Source: JALCLA01 sp965653565
GTDB lineage: Bacteria > Pseudomonadota > Gammaproteobacteria > Xanthomonadales > Xanthomonadaceae
DNA length: 64,000 bases
Assembly: GCA_965653565.1 (NCBI GenBank)
Contig: CBFHAI010000023.1
Coordinates: forward strand, 1 to 64,000
Reading direction: 5' to 3'
Shown: positions 54,345 to 63,239 of the stretch, piece after piece
Numbering within the stretch: position 1 is the stretch's first letter
How the letters are laid out: the number at the start of each line of letters is the position of its first letter
The notes under the pieces: generated by a model
Seen by the model: only the letters and a program-made list of their open reading frames with translations
Told to the model about the DNA's origin: nothing
Databases searched by the model: none
Program-made: the position numbers and the translations under genes

Positions 54345-56291
54345 CTACTGAACCAGCCGTTCCCGTACCAACGATTCCACCACCGACGGATCGGCGAGCG
54401 TCGACGTGTCGCCCAGTTGATCGGGCGCGTTTTCGGCGATCTTGCGCAGGATGCGGCGCATGATCTTGCCGGACCGCGTCTTCGGCAGACTCGGCGCCCA
54501 TTGCAGCCAATCGGGCGTCGCGATCGGGCCGATCTCGCGCCGCACCCAGGCGACGAGTTCCTTGCGCAAATCGTCGCTCGGCGACTCGCCCGCAACCAGC
54601 GTGACGTAGGCGTAGATGCCTTGTCCCTTGATGTCGTGCGGCGAACCGACCACGGCGGCTTCGGCGACTTTCGCATGCGACACCAGCGCGCTCTCGACTT
54701 CGGCCGTGCCGATGCGATGCCCGCTCACATTGATCACATCGTCGACGCGTCCGGTGATCCAGTAATAACCGTCTTCGTCGCGCCGGCAGCCGTCGCCAGT
54801 GAAGTACATGCCCGGATAGGTCTTGAAATAGGTGTCGATGAAACGCGCGTGATCGCCGTACACGGTACGCATCTGTCCCGGCCAGGAGTCGAGCAGCACC
54901 AGATTGCCTTCGGTCGCGCCGTCCTGGATCGTGCCTTGCGCGTCGACGATCGCCGGCCGCACGCCGTAGAACGGTTTCGTCGCCGAGCCCGGTTTCTGCG
55001 GAATCGCGGCCGGTAGCGGCGAAATCAGGATGCCGCCGGTTTCCGTCTGCCACCAGGTATCGACGACCGGGCAACGCTGTTCGCCGACCACGCGCCAATA
55101 CCAATCCCAGGCTTCCGGATTGATCGGCTCCCCGACGCTGCCGAGCAGACGCAGCGAACTGCGCTTGGCCTTCTGCACCGGCGCATCGCCTTCGCGCATC
55201 AGCGCGCGGATCGCCGTCGGTGCGGTGTAGAACAGCGTCACCTGATGCTTGTCGCAGACCTGCCAGAAGCGGCTCACATCCGGATAATTCGGCACGCCTT
55301 CGAACATCAGGGTGGTCGCGCCGTTGCACAGCGGACCGTAAAGCACGTAACTGTGGCCCGTCACCCAGCCGACATCGGCGGTGCACCAGAACACATCGTC
55401 GTCGCGCAGATCGAACACGGCCTCGTGCGTGAAACTCACGTACACCAGATAGCCGCCGGTGGTGTGCAGCACGCCTTTGGGTTTACCCGTCGACCCGGAG
55501 GTGTAGAGGATGAACAGCGGATCTTCCGCGTTCATGCGTTCGGGCTCGCAGGTGTCGGGCTGGCCTTCGACCAGCGAGTGATACCAGCGATCGCGCGGCA
55601 TCTGCATCGGCACCGCATGGCCGGTATGGCGCACGACGATGACGGTTTCGACGCAGGTCGTGCCGGGTCGCTTCAAGGCTTCGTCGACATTGGTTTTCAG
55701 CGGCACCGATTTGCCGCCACGCATGCCTTCGTCGGAGGTGATCACCAAGGTCGACTGGCAATCGGCGATGCGTCCGGCGAGCGAATCGGGCGAGAAGCCG
55801 CCGAACACCACCGAATGAATCGCGCCGATGCGCGCGCAGGCCAGCATGGCGACGGCCGCTTCCGGAATCATCGGCAGATAAATCGTCACGCGATCGCCCT
55901 TCTTCACGCCCAGATTCCGCAGCGCGTTGGCGAAGCGGCAAACGTCGCGATGCAGTTCGCGATAGCTGATGCGCCGCGAGTCCGCCGGGTTGTCGCCTTC
56001 CCAGAGGATCGCGGTCTTGTCGCCGCGTTGCAGCAGGTGGCGGTCGAGGCAGTTGACGCTCAGGTTCAGTTCGCCATCGGCGTACCAGCGGATGCGGAAA
56101 TCGTCGAGCGCGAACGAGGTGTCCTTGATCTGCGTCGGCGCCTTCATCCAGTCCAGTCGCGCTGCGACGCGGCCCCAGAACGCCTGCGGATCGCGCACCG
56201 ATTCGCCGTACAGGCGCTCGTAATCGGCGGGCTGGGTTTGCGCGCGCGCCGCGAATTCGGCGGACGCGGCATGGATTTTTGCGCTGCTCAT
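54345..56291 (-). CDS. acs: Acetyl-CoA synthetase
   Basis: 648 residues, the family length. AMP-binding core: LFILYTSGSTGKPKGVLHT; substrate region WCTADVGWVTGHSYVLYGPL; motif VVDTWWQTETGG; hinge/C-domain WITGRVDDVINVSGHRIGTAEVE. The acetylation-regulated Lys is in PKTRSGKIMRR. It activates acetate to acetyl-CoA through an acetyl-AMP intermediate. It is upstream of its likely regulator gene and divergent from the DcaP-like porin gene across a 194-base promoter region. Confidence 0.97.
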   Translation of the reverse strand: MSSAKIHAASAEFAARAQTQPADYERLYGESVRDPQAFWGRVAARLDWMKAPTQIKDTSFALDDFRIRWYADGELNLSVNCLDRHLLQRGDKTAILWEGDNPADSRRISYRELHRDVCRFANALRNLGVKKGDRVTIYLPMIPEAAVAMLACARIGAIHSVVFGGFSPDSLAGRIADCQSTLVITSDEGMRGGKSVPLKTNVDEALKRPGTTCVETVIVVRHTGHAVPMQMPRDRWYHSLVEGQPDTCEPERMNAEDPLFILYTSGSTGKPKGVLHTTGGYLVYVSFTHEAVFDLRDDDVFWCTADVGWVTGHSYVLYGPLCNGATTLMFEGVPNYPDVSRFWQVCDKHQVTLFYTAPTAIRALMREGDAPVQKAKRSSLRLLGSVGEPINPEAWDWYWRVVGEQRCPVVDTWWQTETGGILISPLPAAIPQKPGSATKPFYGVRPAIVDAQGTIQDGATEGNLVLLDSWPGQMRTVYGDHARFIDTYFKTYPGMYFTGDGCRRDEDGYYWITGRVDDVINVSGHRIGTAEVESALVSHAKVAEAAVVGSPHDIKGQGIYAYVTLVAGESPSDDLRKELVAWVRREIGPIATPDWLQWAPSLPKTRSGKIMRRILRKIAENAPDQLGDTSTLADPSVVESLVRERLVQ

Positions 56292-56378
56292 GATGCGGCT
56301 CCGGCAGAAAAATCAAGGACGATGCTGGCTCGGGAGAAGTCTAGCCTCATGCCGCGGCGCAGCACGATCGCCGGCATT

Positions 56379-56390
56379 CGACTTTAGTCG
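56379..56390. promoter_or_regulatory. Inverted repeat in the acs / porin intergenic region
   Basis: CGACT-TT-AGTCG at 56379-56390, a 12-base dyad with 5-base arms near the middle of the divergent promoter region. It could bind a dimeric regulator such as the CrbR-like protein. No match to a defined CrbR consensus is claimed. Confidence 0.35.
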
Positions 56391-56485
56391 CAAACGACCG
56401 CTTTCTTCGACCAAAGGCGAATGGTGGAGCACGCAACGGCGCGCCCACACTCGGCGCGTCCATCGAGGGAAGGGGAGCCCGTCGC

Positions 56486-57835
56486 ATGAATCTTCAAGCG
56501 AAAAACCGTCACCGTGTCCTGGCCGTCGCGATCGTCGCGGCGCTGATCCTGCCCGCATCGGCGTTCGCGCAAACCGAGCGCGAAGCGCAACTCGAAGCGC
56601 GCGTTGCCGAACTCGAACGGCTGGTCGGTGAATTGCTCAACCAGCAGAAAGTCATCGCGGACCAACAGGAAGTGGTGGCCGCGCAGGTGGCGGCCCAGCC
56701 GCTGCCCGCCGGGACGCAACCGGTACAACGCACCGCGATCACACCGGCGGCGAATCCGAACACCGCTTTCAGTTTCGGCGGCTTCATCCGCACCGATTTC
56801 ATGGCCACCAGCACCGATGGCGGTGAGATTCCCGACAGCACGGCCGGCCGTCTGTTCTACCTGCCGACCGCGATTCCGGTCGGCGGTGCCGACGAAGGCA
56901 CCGACTTCGATGCGCACGCGCAGTTCTCGCGCATCTGGTTCGCGGCCGACACCTCGCTCGATTCGGGCGACAAGCTGCGCGGCTACGTCGAACTCGATTT
57001 CTTCGGCGGCGCGCTCGGCAACGAAGTGGCCACCAACACCTACGGCGTGACGATCCGCCACCTGCTTGCGACGTGGAACAAGTGGTCGGCCGGCCAGACC
57101 TGGTCGAACTTCCAGGATGTCGCCGCCCTGCCCGAAGCGGTCGATTTCGTCGGCCCGTCGGAAGGCACGATCTTCGTGCGCCAGGCGCAGCTGAAATACG
57201 CCAGCGGCCCGTGGTCGGTGTCGATCGAGAATCCGGAAACCACGGTCAATCCGTTCGGCGGCGGCGCGCGTATTTCGAGCGACGACAATTCGGTGCCCGA
57301 TGTCACCGCACGCTACACGCACAAGGGCGACTGGGGTCATTTCTCGGTCGCCGGCCTGGCCCGCCAGCTCAAGTACGAAACCATCACCGGCATCGACGAC
57401 AGTGCCAGCGGCTTCGCGCTCAGCGTCAGCGGCAAGTGGAACATCAACCCGACCAACGACATCCGCTACATGCTGTCGGGTGGCGATGGACTCGGCCGCT
57501 ATCTGGGCTTCGGCGTCGGCGCCGATGCGGCGCTCGACGAAGGCGGCAGTCTCGAGGCGCAGTCGGGCCTCGGCGGCTATGTCGCGTGGCGTCATGTGTT
57601 CAGTCCGAAGGTGCGCACCAGCGTGTTCTATTCGTTCGCCGAATTCGACAACGATGTCGCGCTAACCGGCACCGGCGTCACCGAAAGCGTCGATTCGATC
57701 CAGGCCAGCCTGATCTACACGCCGCTGCCGAAACTCGATGTCGGCATCGGCGCCATCCTCGCCAAACGCGAACTCGAGTCGGGTGCCGACGGCGATCTCA
57801 ATCGCCTGCACGCGATGGTCCGCTACTCGTTCTGA
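56486..57835 (+). CDS. DcaP-like outer-membrane porin
   Basis: 449 residues. Signal peptide MNLQAKNRHRVLAVAIVAALILPASAFA. A coiled-coil segment (REAQLEARVAELERLVGELLNQQKVIADQQEVVAAQ) precedes the beta barrel (FSFGGFIRTDFMATS...AQFSRIWFAADTSLDSGDKLRGYVELDFFGG), ending in the usual C-terminal aromatic (VRYSF). This layout matches the DcaP trimeric porin family, which takes up dicarboxylates and similar anions. AGGGAAGGGGAG lies upstream of the ATG. It is followed by a transporter gene 20 bases later and is divergent from acs, suggesting a joint organic-acid uptake role. Confidence 0.87.
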   Translation: MNLQAKNRHRVLAVAIVAALILPASAFAQTEREAQLEARVAELERLVGELLNQQKVIADQQEVVAAQVAAQPLPAGTQPVQRTAITPAANPNTAFSFGGFIRTDFMATSTDGGEIPDSTAGRLFYLPTAIPVGGADEGTDFDAHAQFSRIWFAADTSLDSGDKLRGYVELDFFGGALGNEVATNTYGVTIRHLLATWNKWSAGQTWSNFQDVAALPEAVDFVGPSEGTIFVRQAQLKYASGPWSVSIENPETTVNPFGGGARISSDDNSVPDVTARYTHKGDWGHFSVAGLARQLKYETITGIDDSASGFALSVSGKWNINPTNDIRYMLSGGDGLGRYLGFGVGADAALDEGGSLEAQSGLGGYVAWRHVFSPKVRTSVFYSFAEFDNDVALTGTGVTESVDSIQASLIYTPLPKLDVGIGAILAKRELESGADGDLNRLHAMVRYSF

Positions 57836-57855
57836 AGTCCAGGGGAGAAACTCAC

Positions 57856-59520
57856 ATGGCAGTCACCGCAGCAAACGTCGGCGCACCTGTAGCGCCGCTC
57901 ACCCAGGGCCACAAGAAGGTCATCTTCGCTTCGAGCCTTGGCACCGTGTTCGAGTGGTACGACTTCTATCTGTACGGCTCGCTCGCGGCGATCATCGCCA
58001 AGCAGTTCTTCTCGGCGCTCAATCCGACCAGCGGCTTCATCTTCGCGCTGCTGGCGTTCGCCGCCGGCTTTGCGGTGCGGCCGTTCGGCGCGCTGGTGTT
58101 CGGCCGCCTGGGCGACATGATCGGCCGCAAATACACCTTCCTCGTCACCATCGTGATCATGGGTCTGTCGACCTTCCTGGTCGGAATCCTGCCGAGCTAC
58201 GGCACGATCGGCATCATGGCGCCGATCATCCTGATCACGCTGCGGTTGCTGCAGGGCCTGGCACTTGGCGGCGAGTACGGCGGCGCCGCCACCTACGTCG
58301 CCGAACATGCACCGCCCGGCAAGCGCGGGCTCTACACGAGCTTCATCCAGACCACCGCGACGCTCGGCCTGTTTCTCTCGCTGCTGGTGATTCTCGGCGT
58401 GCGGCTGTATCTGGGCACGGAAGATTTCGAAGCCTGGGGCTGGCGCATTCCGTTCCTGCTCTCGGTGGTGCTGCTCGGAATCTCGGTGTGGATTCGACTG
58501 CAACTCGCCGAGTCGCCGCTGTTCCAGGAAATGAAGGAGCAGGGCAAAACCTCGAAAGCGCCGATCACCGAAAGCTTCCTGTCGAAGAACGGCAAGATCG
58601 CCTTGCTGGCGCTGCTCGGCGCCACCGCCGGCCAGGCCGTGGTCTGGTATTGCGGACAGTTCTACGCGCTGTTCTTCCTGACGCAGACGTTGAAAGTCGA
58701 TCCAACGACCGCCAACCTGCTGATCGCCGCCGCGCTCGCGATCGCCACGCCATTCTTCATCGTGTTCGGCTGGCTGTCCGACAAGATCGGCCGCAAGCCG
58801 ATCATCATGGCCGGTTGCCTGATCGCCGCGTTGACCTATTTCCCGATCTTCAAGGCGCTCACGCACTTCGCCAATCCCGCCATGGAAACCGCCGCGGTGA
58901 CCAGCCCGGTGACGGTGACGGCCGATCCGGACACCTGCAGTTTCCAGTTCAATCCGGTCGGCACCACCAAGTTCACCAGCTCGTGCGACATCGCCAAGTC
59001 GGCGCTCGCCAAGGGCGGCACGCCGTACAAGAACGTCGCAGCGCCGGCCGGCTCGGTGGCGACGATTAGCATCGGCAGCACGGTGGTGTCTTCCTATGAA
59101 GGCGGCAGCGTGACGGGCGAGGCCGCCACCGCGGAAGCCGCGCGCTTCAACGGTGAACTGAAGTCGGCACTCACCACGGCCGGCTATCCGGAGAAGGCCG
59201 ATCCGACCCAGATCAACAAGCCGATGGTGCTGTTCCTGCTCTTCATCCTCGTGCTCTACGTGACGATGGTGTACGGACCGATCGCCGCGTGGCTGGTCGA
59301 GTTGTTCCCGACGCGCATCCGCTACACCTCGATGTCGCTGCCGTATCACATCGGCAACGGCTGGTTCGGTGGCTTCCTGCCGACGACGGCGTTCGCGATG
59401 GTGGCCGCCACCGGCGATATCTACTACGGCCTGTGGTATCCGATCGTGATCGCGGTGATGACCTTCGTGATCGGCTCGCTCTTCCTGCGCGAAACCAAGG
59501 ACGTCGACATTCGCGCCTGA
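57856..59520 (+). CDS. MFS transporter, metabolite:H+ symporter (MHS) family
   Basis: 554 residues, longer than typical MHS members (~430-450). The MHS hallmarks are TVFEWYDFYLYGSLAAII, VRPFGALVFGRLGDMIGRK and GLALGGEYGGAATYVAEHAPPGKRG. The second half has FGWLSDKIGRKPIIMAG. A ~118-residue insertion (about 336-453) between helices in the second half is rich in Thr/Val/Ala and has two Cys (361, 377), likely forming an extracytoplasmic domain. ShiA, ProP and KgtP belong to this family. Here the acs/porin context suggests a monocarboxylate or related acid. AGGGGAG lies upstream. A terminator follows. Confidence 0.88.
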   Translation: MAVTAANVGAPVAPLTQGHKKVIFASSLGTVFEWYDFYLYGSLAAIIAKQFFSALNPTSGFIFALLAFAAGFAVRPFGALVFGRLGDMIGRKYTFLVTIVIMGLSTFLVGILPSYGTIGIMAPIILITLRLLQGLALGGEYGGAATYVAEHAPPGKRGLYTSFIQTTATLGLFLSLLVILGVRLYLGTEDFEAWGWRIPFLLSVVLLGISVWIRLQLAESPLFQEMKEQGKTSKAPITESFLSKNGKIALLALLGATAGQAVVWYCGQFYALFFLTQTLKVDPTTANLLIAAALAIATPFFIVFGWLSDKIGRKPIIMAGCLIAALTYFPIFKALTHFANPAMETAAVTSPVTVTADPDTCSFQFNPVGTTKFTSSCDIAKSALAKGGTPYKNVAAPAGSVATISIGSTVVSSYEGGSVTGEAATAEAARFNGELKSALTTAGYPEKADPTQINKPMVLFLLFILVLYVTMVYGPIAAWLVELFPTRIRYTSMSLPYHIGNGWFGGFLPTTAFAMVAATGDIYYGLWYPIVIAVMTFVIGSLFLRETKDVDIRA

Positions 59521-59556
59521 CGTCGCCCCGACCACCTCCCCGGTGGTGCTGCAACG

Positions 59557-59586
59557 AAAACGGCGGCCGCAAGGCCGCCGTTTTTG
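59557..59586 (+). terminator. Rho-independent terminator after the MHS transporter
   Basis: Stem ACGGCGGCC / GGCCGCCGT (9 bases) with a GCAA loop, followed by a T-run (TTTTTG). The A-run on the left allows some activity in the opposite direction toward the convergent small membrane-protein gene. Confidence 0.9.
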
Positions 59587-59604
59587 TCTTCCCGAATCGA
59601 TTCG

Positions 59605-59859
59605 TCAGGCGCGTTTTATCAGCCCGATCAGGAACAGCAGGATCACCGCACCGATGAAGGCATTGATGATCGATCCGACCAAGCCGCCGCCGATCACGAC
59701 GCCCAGCTTGGCCAGCACCCACGAACCGATGAAGGCACCGATGATGCCGACGATGATGTTGCCGACGATGCCCAGACCGCGGCCCTTCATCAGCAACGCA
59801 GCGAGCCAGCCGGCGATGCCGCCGACGAGCAACAGGATGAGCAGACTCTCGAGCGACAT
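59605..59859 (-). CDS. GlsB/YeaQ/YmgE-family stress membrane protein
   Basis: 84 residues, three hydrophobic segments with Gly-rich turns: MSLESLLILLLVGGIAGWLAALLMKGRGLGIVGNIIVGIIGAFIGSWVLA...GSIINAFIGAVILLFLIGLIKR. The GxxxGWLA...GRGxGxxGNIIVGIIGAxIG pattern defines the transglycosylase-associated (GlsB) family. AAGGAAAT lies upstream. Often part of general stress responses; the molecular role is unclear. Confidence 0.92.
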   Translation of the reverse strand: MSLESLLILLLVGGIAGWLAALLMKGRGLGIVGNIIVGIIGAFIGSWVLAKLGVVIGGGLVGSIINAFIGAVILLFLIGLIKRA

Positions 59860-59933
59860 GGTTGAGATTTCCTTCTGGAATGGGCTATCGCCCGGGACGA
59901 ACTGGTAACGCTGCGCCGCGGCGATCGAACCCT

Positions 59934-60302
59934 TCAGTCGCCGCCGCCGTCGCCATCCGACGAACCGCCGGAATCGCCGTCGCCGACATCGCCGTCGGCG
60001 CGTTTTCTGCCGGACGTCGCAACGATCGGCGCACCGCCGGCAGCGGCGACGGCCGGTGTACCCTCGCCGCCTTCGCGCTTGCGCTGTTCGATCTGCGCGC
60101 GCAGGCGCCGCGCTTCTTCGGTGCCCAGCATCGCCACCGCATTGCCGCCGCGGCTTTCGATGCGGCTCGATACCAGCGCCAGGGTTCCCATCACCAGAAA
60201 GCCCAGCGCGCCCAGCAGGGTGAGCGCCGCCAACCCCATCGAATGGGTGCGGAACGCCACCGCAAAACAAGCCACCGACAACACGAACCAAAGCCAGCGC
60301 AT
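59934..60302 (-). CDS. Small two-helix membrane protein with Gly/Asp-rich tail
   Basis: 122 residues from ATG 60302, preceded by GGAGGG. Two membrane helices (MRWLWFVLSVACFAVAF and GLAALTLLGALGFLVMGTLALV), then a charged helix SRIESRGGNAVAMLGTEEARRLRAQIEQRKREGGEG and a disordered Gly/Asp/Ser tail. No family recognised. It lies 74 bases upstream of the GlsB-like gene on the same strand, and a repeat element lies just upstream of its start. Confidence 0.65.
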   Translation of the reverse strand: MRWLWFVLSVACFAVAFRTHSMGLAALTLLGALGFLVMGTLALVSSRIESRGGNAVAMLGTEEARRLRAQIEQRKREGGEGTPAVAAAGGAPIVATSGRKRADGDVGDGDSGGSSDGDGGGD

Positions 60303-60360
60303 GCGCCCTCCGCCATCCATTCCGGAACTGGGCGGTAGTCTAGCCGAAGGGCGCAATTTA

Positions 60361-60527
60361 GAGCCGGGAGCCGGGAGCCGGGAGTCGGGGTCGGGAGTCG
60401 GGGATCGGGAATCGGGAATTGGGAATCGGGAATCGGGAATCGGGAATCGGGAATCGGGAATCGGGAATCGGGAATCGGGAAAAGAGCAGGCCGCGCTTTT
60501 CTCCCGATTCCCGGCTCCCGATTCCCG
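60361..60527. repeat. GGGAATC inverted-repeat element 3 (longest array)
   Basis: Plus-strand array 60361-60482 of GGGAGCC, GGGAGTC and about ten GGGAATC heptamers, then a core GAAAAGAGCAGGCCGCGCTTTT, then inverted heptamers CTCCCGATTCCCGGCTCCCGATTCCC (60501-60527). Four or more GGG runs with 4-base loops can in principle form a G-quadruplex. GGGNATC repeats are known to be enriched in Xanthomonas. It fills the gap between the cls gene and the small membrane-protein gene. Confidence 0.85.
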
Positions 60528-60567
60528 CAACATCAACAACCGGCCTTCCCGGCACGTAGCGCTCGGC

Positions 60568-62001
60568 TCACAGTAACGGCGACAACAACCGCGCACTGGC
60601 CTCGGCGAGCCGCCACGGCAGCGCCGGCCGGCGCCTGTCGGCGGTTATTTCGCGCGCTTCGCGCAGGTCGGTCAGGTACACCGCTTCGAGTTCGGCGGCC
60701 AATGCGGCGTCGTGCAACAGCACCGACAACTCGAAGTTCAAACGGAAACTGCGATTGTCGAAATTGGCGCTGCCGATCAGCACCGTGTTCGAATCCACCA
60801 GCAGCGCCTTGCTGTGCATCATGCGCGGCTGATATTCGTAGACGCGCACGCCGGCGCCGATCAACTCGTCGTAGTACGAACGCGCCGCCGCGCTCACGAT
60901 GCGCGAATCGCCGACGCGCGGCACCAGCAGGCGCACGTCGATGCCGCGCAGCGCCGCCGACGTGAGCGCATAACGTGCCGCCTCCGACGGCACGAAGTAA
61001 GGAGTCACCAGCCAGGCGCGCGTGTCGGCCTTCGAGATCGCCTCCACATGCAGGCGATGAATCGCCTCCCACGGCGAATCCGGCCCCGACGGCAGCACCA
61101 GCGTCGGGATCGTGCCCGGTTCGACCTGCGGCCACAGCCGCGCATCGCGCAGCGCCACTTTCGCCGCGTACGACCAGTCCTCGAGGAAGGCCACCTGCAG
61201 CCAGCGCACGACCGCGCCTTCGAGCCGCAGATGCAGGTCGTGGAAGGCGTCGGGTTTCATGCGCTGGTTTTCGTCGTCGGTGATGTTGATGCCGCCGGCG
61301 AAAGCCACGCGGCCGTCGATCACCGCCAGTTTGCGATGCGTGCGCAGATTGAATTTCGGCCGCCGCAAGCGCTTCAGGCGAAAGGGATGGAACCACGCGA
61401 TCTCGGTGCCGGCCGCGCGCAACGGCGCGAGGAAATGCTCGGTCAGGCGCGACGATCCGACCGCATCGAGCAACAACCGCACGCGCACGCCGGCCTGCGC
61501 ACGCGCGACCAGCGCGTCGCGTACCAGCGTGCCGGTGCGATCGGGCTCGAAGATGTAGTACTCCATGTGCACATGGTGCTCGGCGGTTTCGATCGCCGCG
61601 ATCAGCGCGTCGAACTTGTGCGCGCCGCCGACCAGCAGTTGCGCCGTCGAACGCGTCGGTGCGAAGCCGGTGGTGGCTTGCGCCAGGCGCGCGAAGTCGG
61701 CGGTGTCGCCATGGTCTTCGGCGGCCGGGATCGCCGCTTCGAGCGCGGCGCGGGCGCGCAATCGCTTGAGCCGCTGGCGTTTGATGCGCTGCGGCCCGAG
61801 CAGGTAGTAGATGAAGAATCCCACGAACGGCAACGCCGCCAGACTCAGCACCCAGCTGAGCGTCGCGACCGGCTCGCGCTTCTGCAGCACGATCCATCCG
61901 GCAAGGATCAACAGGTAGCCGAACCACGCGATCGACAAGCCCAGGCCCAGATGCGGGATGGCGAGAATCCAGTCGCGGGCGGCGGCGAGCTCATCGATCA
62001 T
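60568..62001 (-). CDS. cls: Cardiolipin synthase
   Basis: 477 residues from MIDELAAARDWILAIPHLGLGL. Two N-terminal membrane helices (GLSIAWFGYLLILAGWIVL, ATLSWVLSLAALPFVGFFIYYLLG) are followed by two phospholipase D domains: HRKLAVIDGRVAFAGGINI and MHSKALLVDSNTVLIGSANFDNRSF. This is the ClsA-type layout, condensing two phosphatidylglycerol molecules to cardiolipin at the inner membrane. It is divergent from the radical SAM gene (58-base gap). Confidence 0.93.
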   Translation of the reverse strand: MIDELAAARDWILAIPHLGLGLSIAWFGYLLILAGWIVLQKREPVATLSWVLSLAALPFVGFFIYYLLGPQRIKRQRLKRLRARAALEAAIPAAEDHGDTADFARLAQATTGFAPTRSTAQLLVGGAHKFDALIAAIETAEHHVHMEYYIFEPDRTGTLVRDALVARAQAGVRVRLLLDAVGSSRLTEHFLAPLRAAGTEIAWFHPFRLKRLRRPKFNLRTHRKLAVIDGRVAFAGGINITDDENQRMKPDAFHDLHLRLEGAVVRWLQVAFLEDWSYAAKVALRDARLWPQVEPGTIPTLVLPSGPDSPWEAIHRLHVEAISKADTRAWLVTPYFVPSEAARYALTSAALRGIDVRLLVPRVGDSRIVSAAARSYYDELIGAGVRVYEYQPRMMHSKALLVDSNTVLIGSANFDNRSFRLNFELSVLLHDAALAAELEAVYLTDLREAREITADRRRPALPWRLAEASARLLSPLL

Positions 62002-62059
62002 GGCGCGAGCATAATCTTTGTCGCGGCGACTGAGACGCCGCGATGCCAAGCTTGCACGC

Positions 62060-63136
62060 ATGAACGATCCGACTTCGCCGCTCAAGGGACGCGGCAGCGC
62101 CACATGGCTCGAAGGCCGCTATATCCGCACGCGGCACGAAGCCGAGGACGACGGCTGGTTCGTCGATGGCGAGCCGGCATCGCCGCCGCGCACGCAGGTT
62201 ACCGAAGAGTCCGCTCGCAGCATCATCAGCCGCAACGACTCGCCGGACATCTCCTTCAGCCAGTCGATCAATCCGTATCGCGGTTGCGAGCATGGCTGTT
62301 CGTATTGTTTCGCGCGGCCGTCGCATAGCTACCTCGAACTCTCGCCCGGGCTGGATTTCGAGACCAAGCTGTACGCGAAAACCAACGCCGCCGAATTGCT
62401 GCGCACTGAGTTGGCCAAGCGAAGTTACGTCTGCAGCCCGATCACGATCGGCGTGAACACCGATTGCTACCAGCCGATCGAACGCAAATACCGCATCACG
62501 CGCCGGATCATCGAGGTGTTCGCCGAGTGCGGCCACCCGTTTTCGATCATCACCAAGAACGCACTGGTCGAACGCGATCTCGATCTGCTGGCGCCGATGG
62601 CGGCGCGCAATCTGGTGAAGGTGTACTTCTCCGTCACCTCGCTCGACAACCGGCTGGCGGCGCGGATGGAGCCGCGGGCGTCGGCGCCGCATCGGAAAAT
62701 CCAGGCGATCAAGGCCGTCAGCGCAGCCGGCGTACCGGTGGGCGTGATGTTCGCGCCGGTGATCCCGATGCTCAACGATCCGGAGCTCGAAGCGGTGCTC
62801 GAAGCCGCGCGCGAAGCCGGTGCGACGTCGGCCGGCTACGTGCTGCTGCGGCTGCCGCACGAACTGCAGAAGCTGTTCCCCGAATGGCTGCAGATCCACT
62901 ACCCGCAACGCGCCGCGCACATCCTGAGCCTGATGTCGCAGATGCACGGCGGCCGCGTCTACAACGCCGAATACGGCACCCGCCAGACCGGCCAGGGACC
63001 GTTCGCCCAGCTCATCGCGCGGCGCTTCAAGCTGGCCTACCAGCGGCTGGGGTTCGAAGGCGGCCGCGAGAAGATCCTCGACACCTCGCAGTTCGTTGCG
63101 CCGCGCCCGGCCTCGCCGCAAGGGCAGCTTTTCTAA
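62060..63136 (+). CDS. Radical SAM protein, PA0069 family
   Basis: 358 residues from ATG 62060. The iron-sulfur triad is in YRGCEHGCSYCFAR (Cys76, Cys80, Cys83; CxxxCxxC). Other blocks: FETKLYAKTNAAELLRTEL, ITIGVNTDCYQPIE, PFSIITKNALVERDLDLLAPMA and FSVTSLDNRLAARMEPRA. These match the PA0069 radical SAM family distantly related to spore photoproduct lyase. The reaction is unknown. AAACC-like or strong ribosome-binding signals are not obvious. An AT-rich spacer and the YjjJ-like gene follow. Confidence 0.9.
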   Translation: MNDPTSPLKGRGSATWLEGRYIRTRHEAEDDGWFVDGEPASPPRTQVTEESARSIISRNDSPDISFSQSINPYRGCEHGCSYCFARPSHSYLELSPGLDFETKLYAKTNAAELLRTELAKRSYVCSPITIGVNTDCYQPIERKYRITRRIIEVFAECGHPFSIITKNALVERDLDLLAPMAARNLVKVYFSVTSLDNRLAARMEPRASAPHRKIQAIKAVSAAGVPVGVMFAPVIPMLNDPELEAVLEAAREAGATSAGYVLLRLPHELQKLFPEWLQIHYPQRAAHILSLMSQMHGGRVYNAEYGTRQTGQGPFAQLIARRFKLAYQRLGFEGGREKILDTSQFVAPRPASPQGQLF

Positions 63137-63239
63137 TCAATATCTATTCATTGGTGCGCGGACAATGTAGAAGATATTGTTTAAATACAATATATTAATT
63201 CGAATTTATCCGACGTATCCGTGCTAGTATCTATTCACG
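63137..63239 (+). promoter_or_regulatory. AT-rich promoter/operator region of the YjjJ-like gene
   Basis: This gap is far richer in A+T than the rest of the window. It has two identical 10-base direct repeats TATCTATTCA at 63141-63150 and 63228-63237, the second ending three bases before the ATG. It also has an inverted repeat ATATTGT-TTAAAT-ACAATAT at 63174-63193. It is a good candidate for autoregulation by the downstream protein's own HTH domain. Confidence 0.55.
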
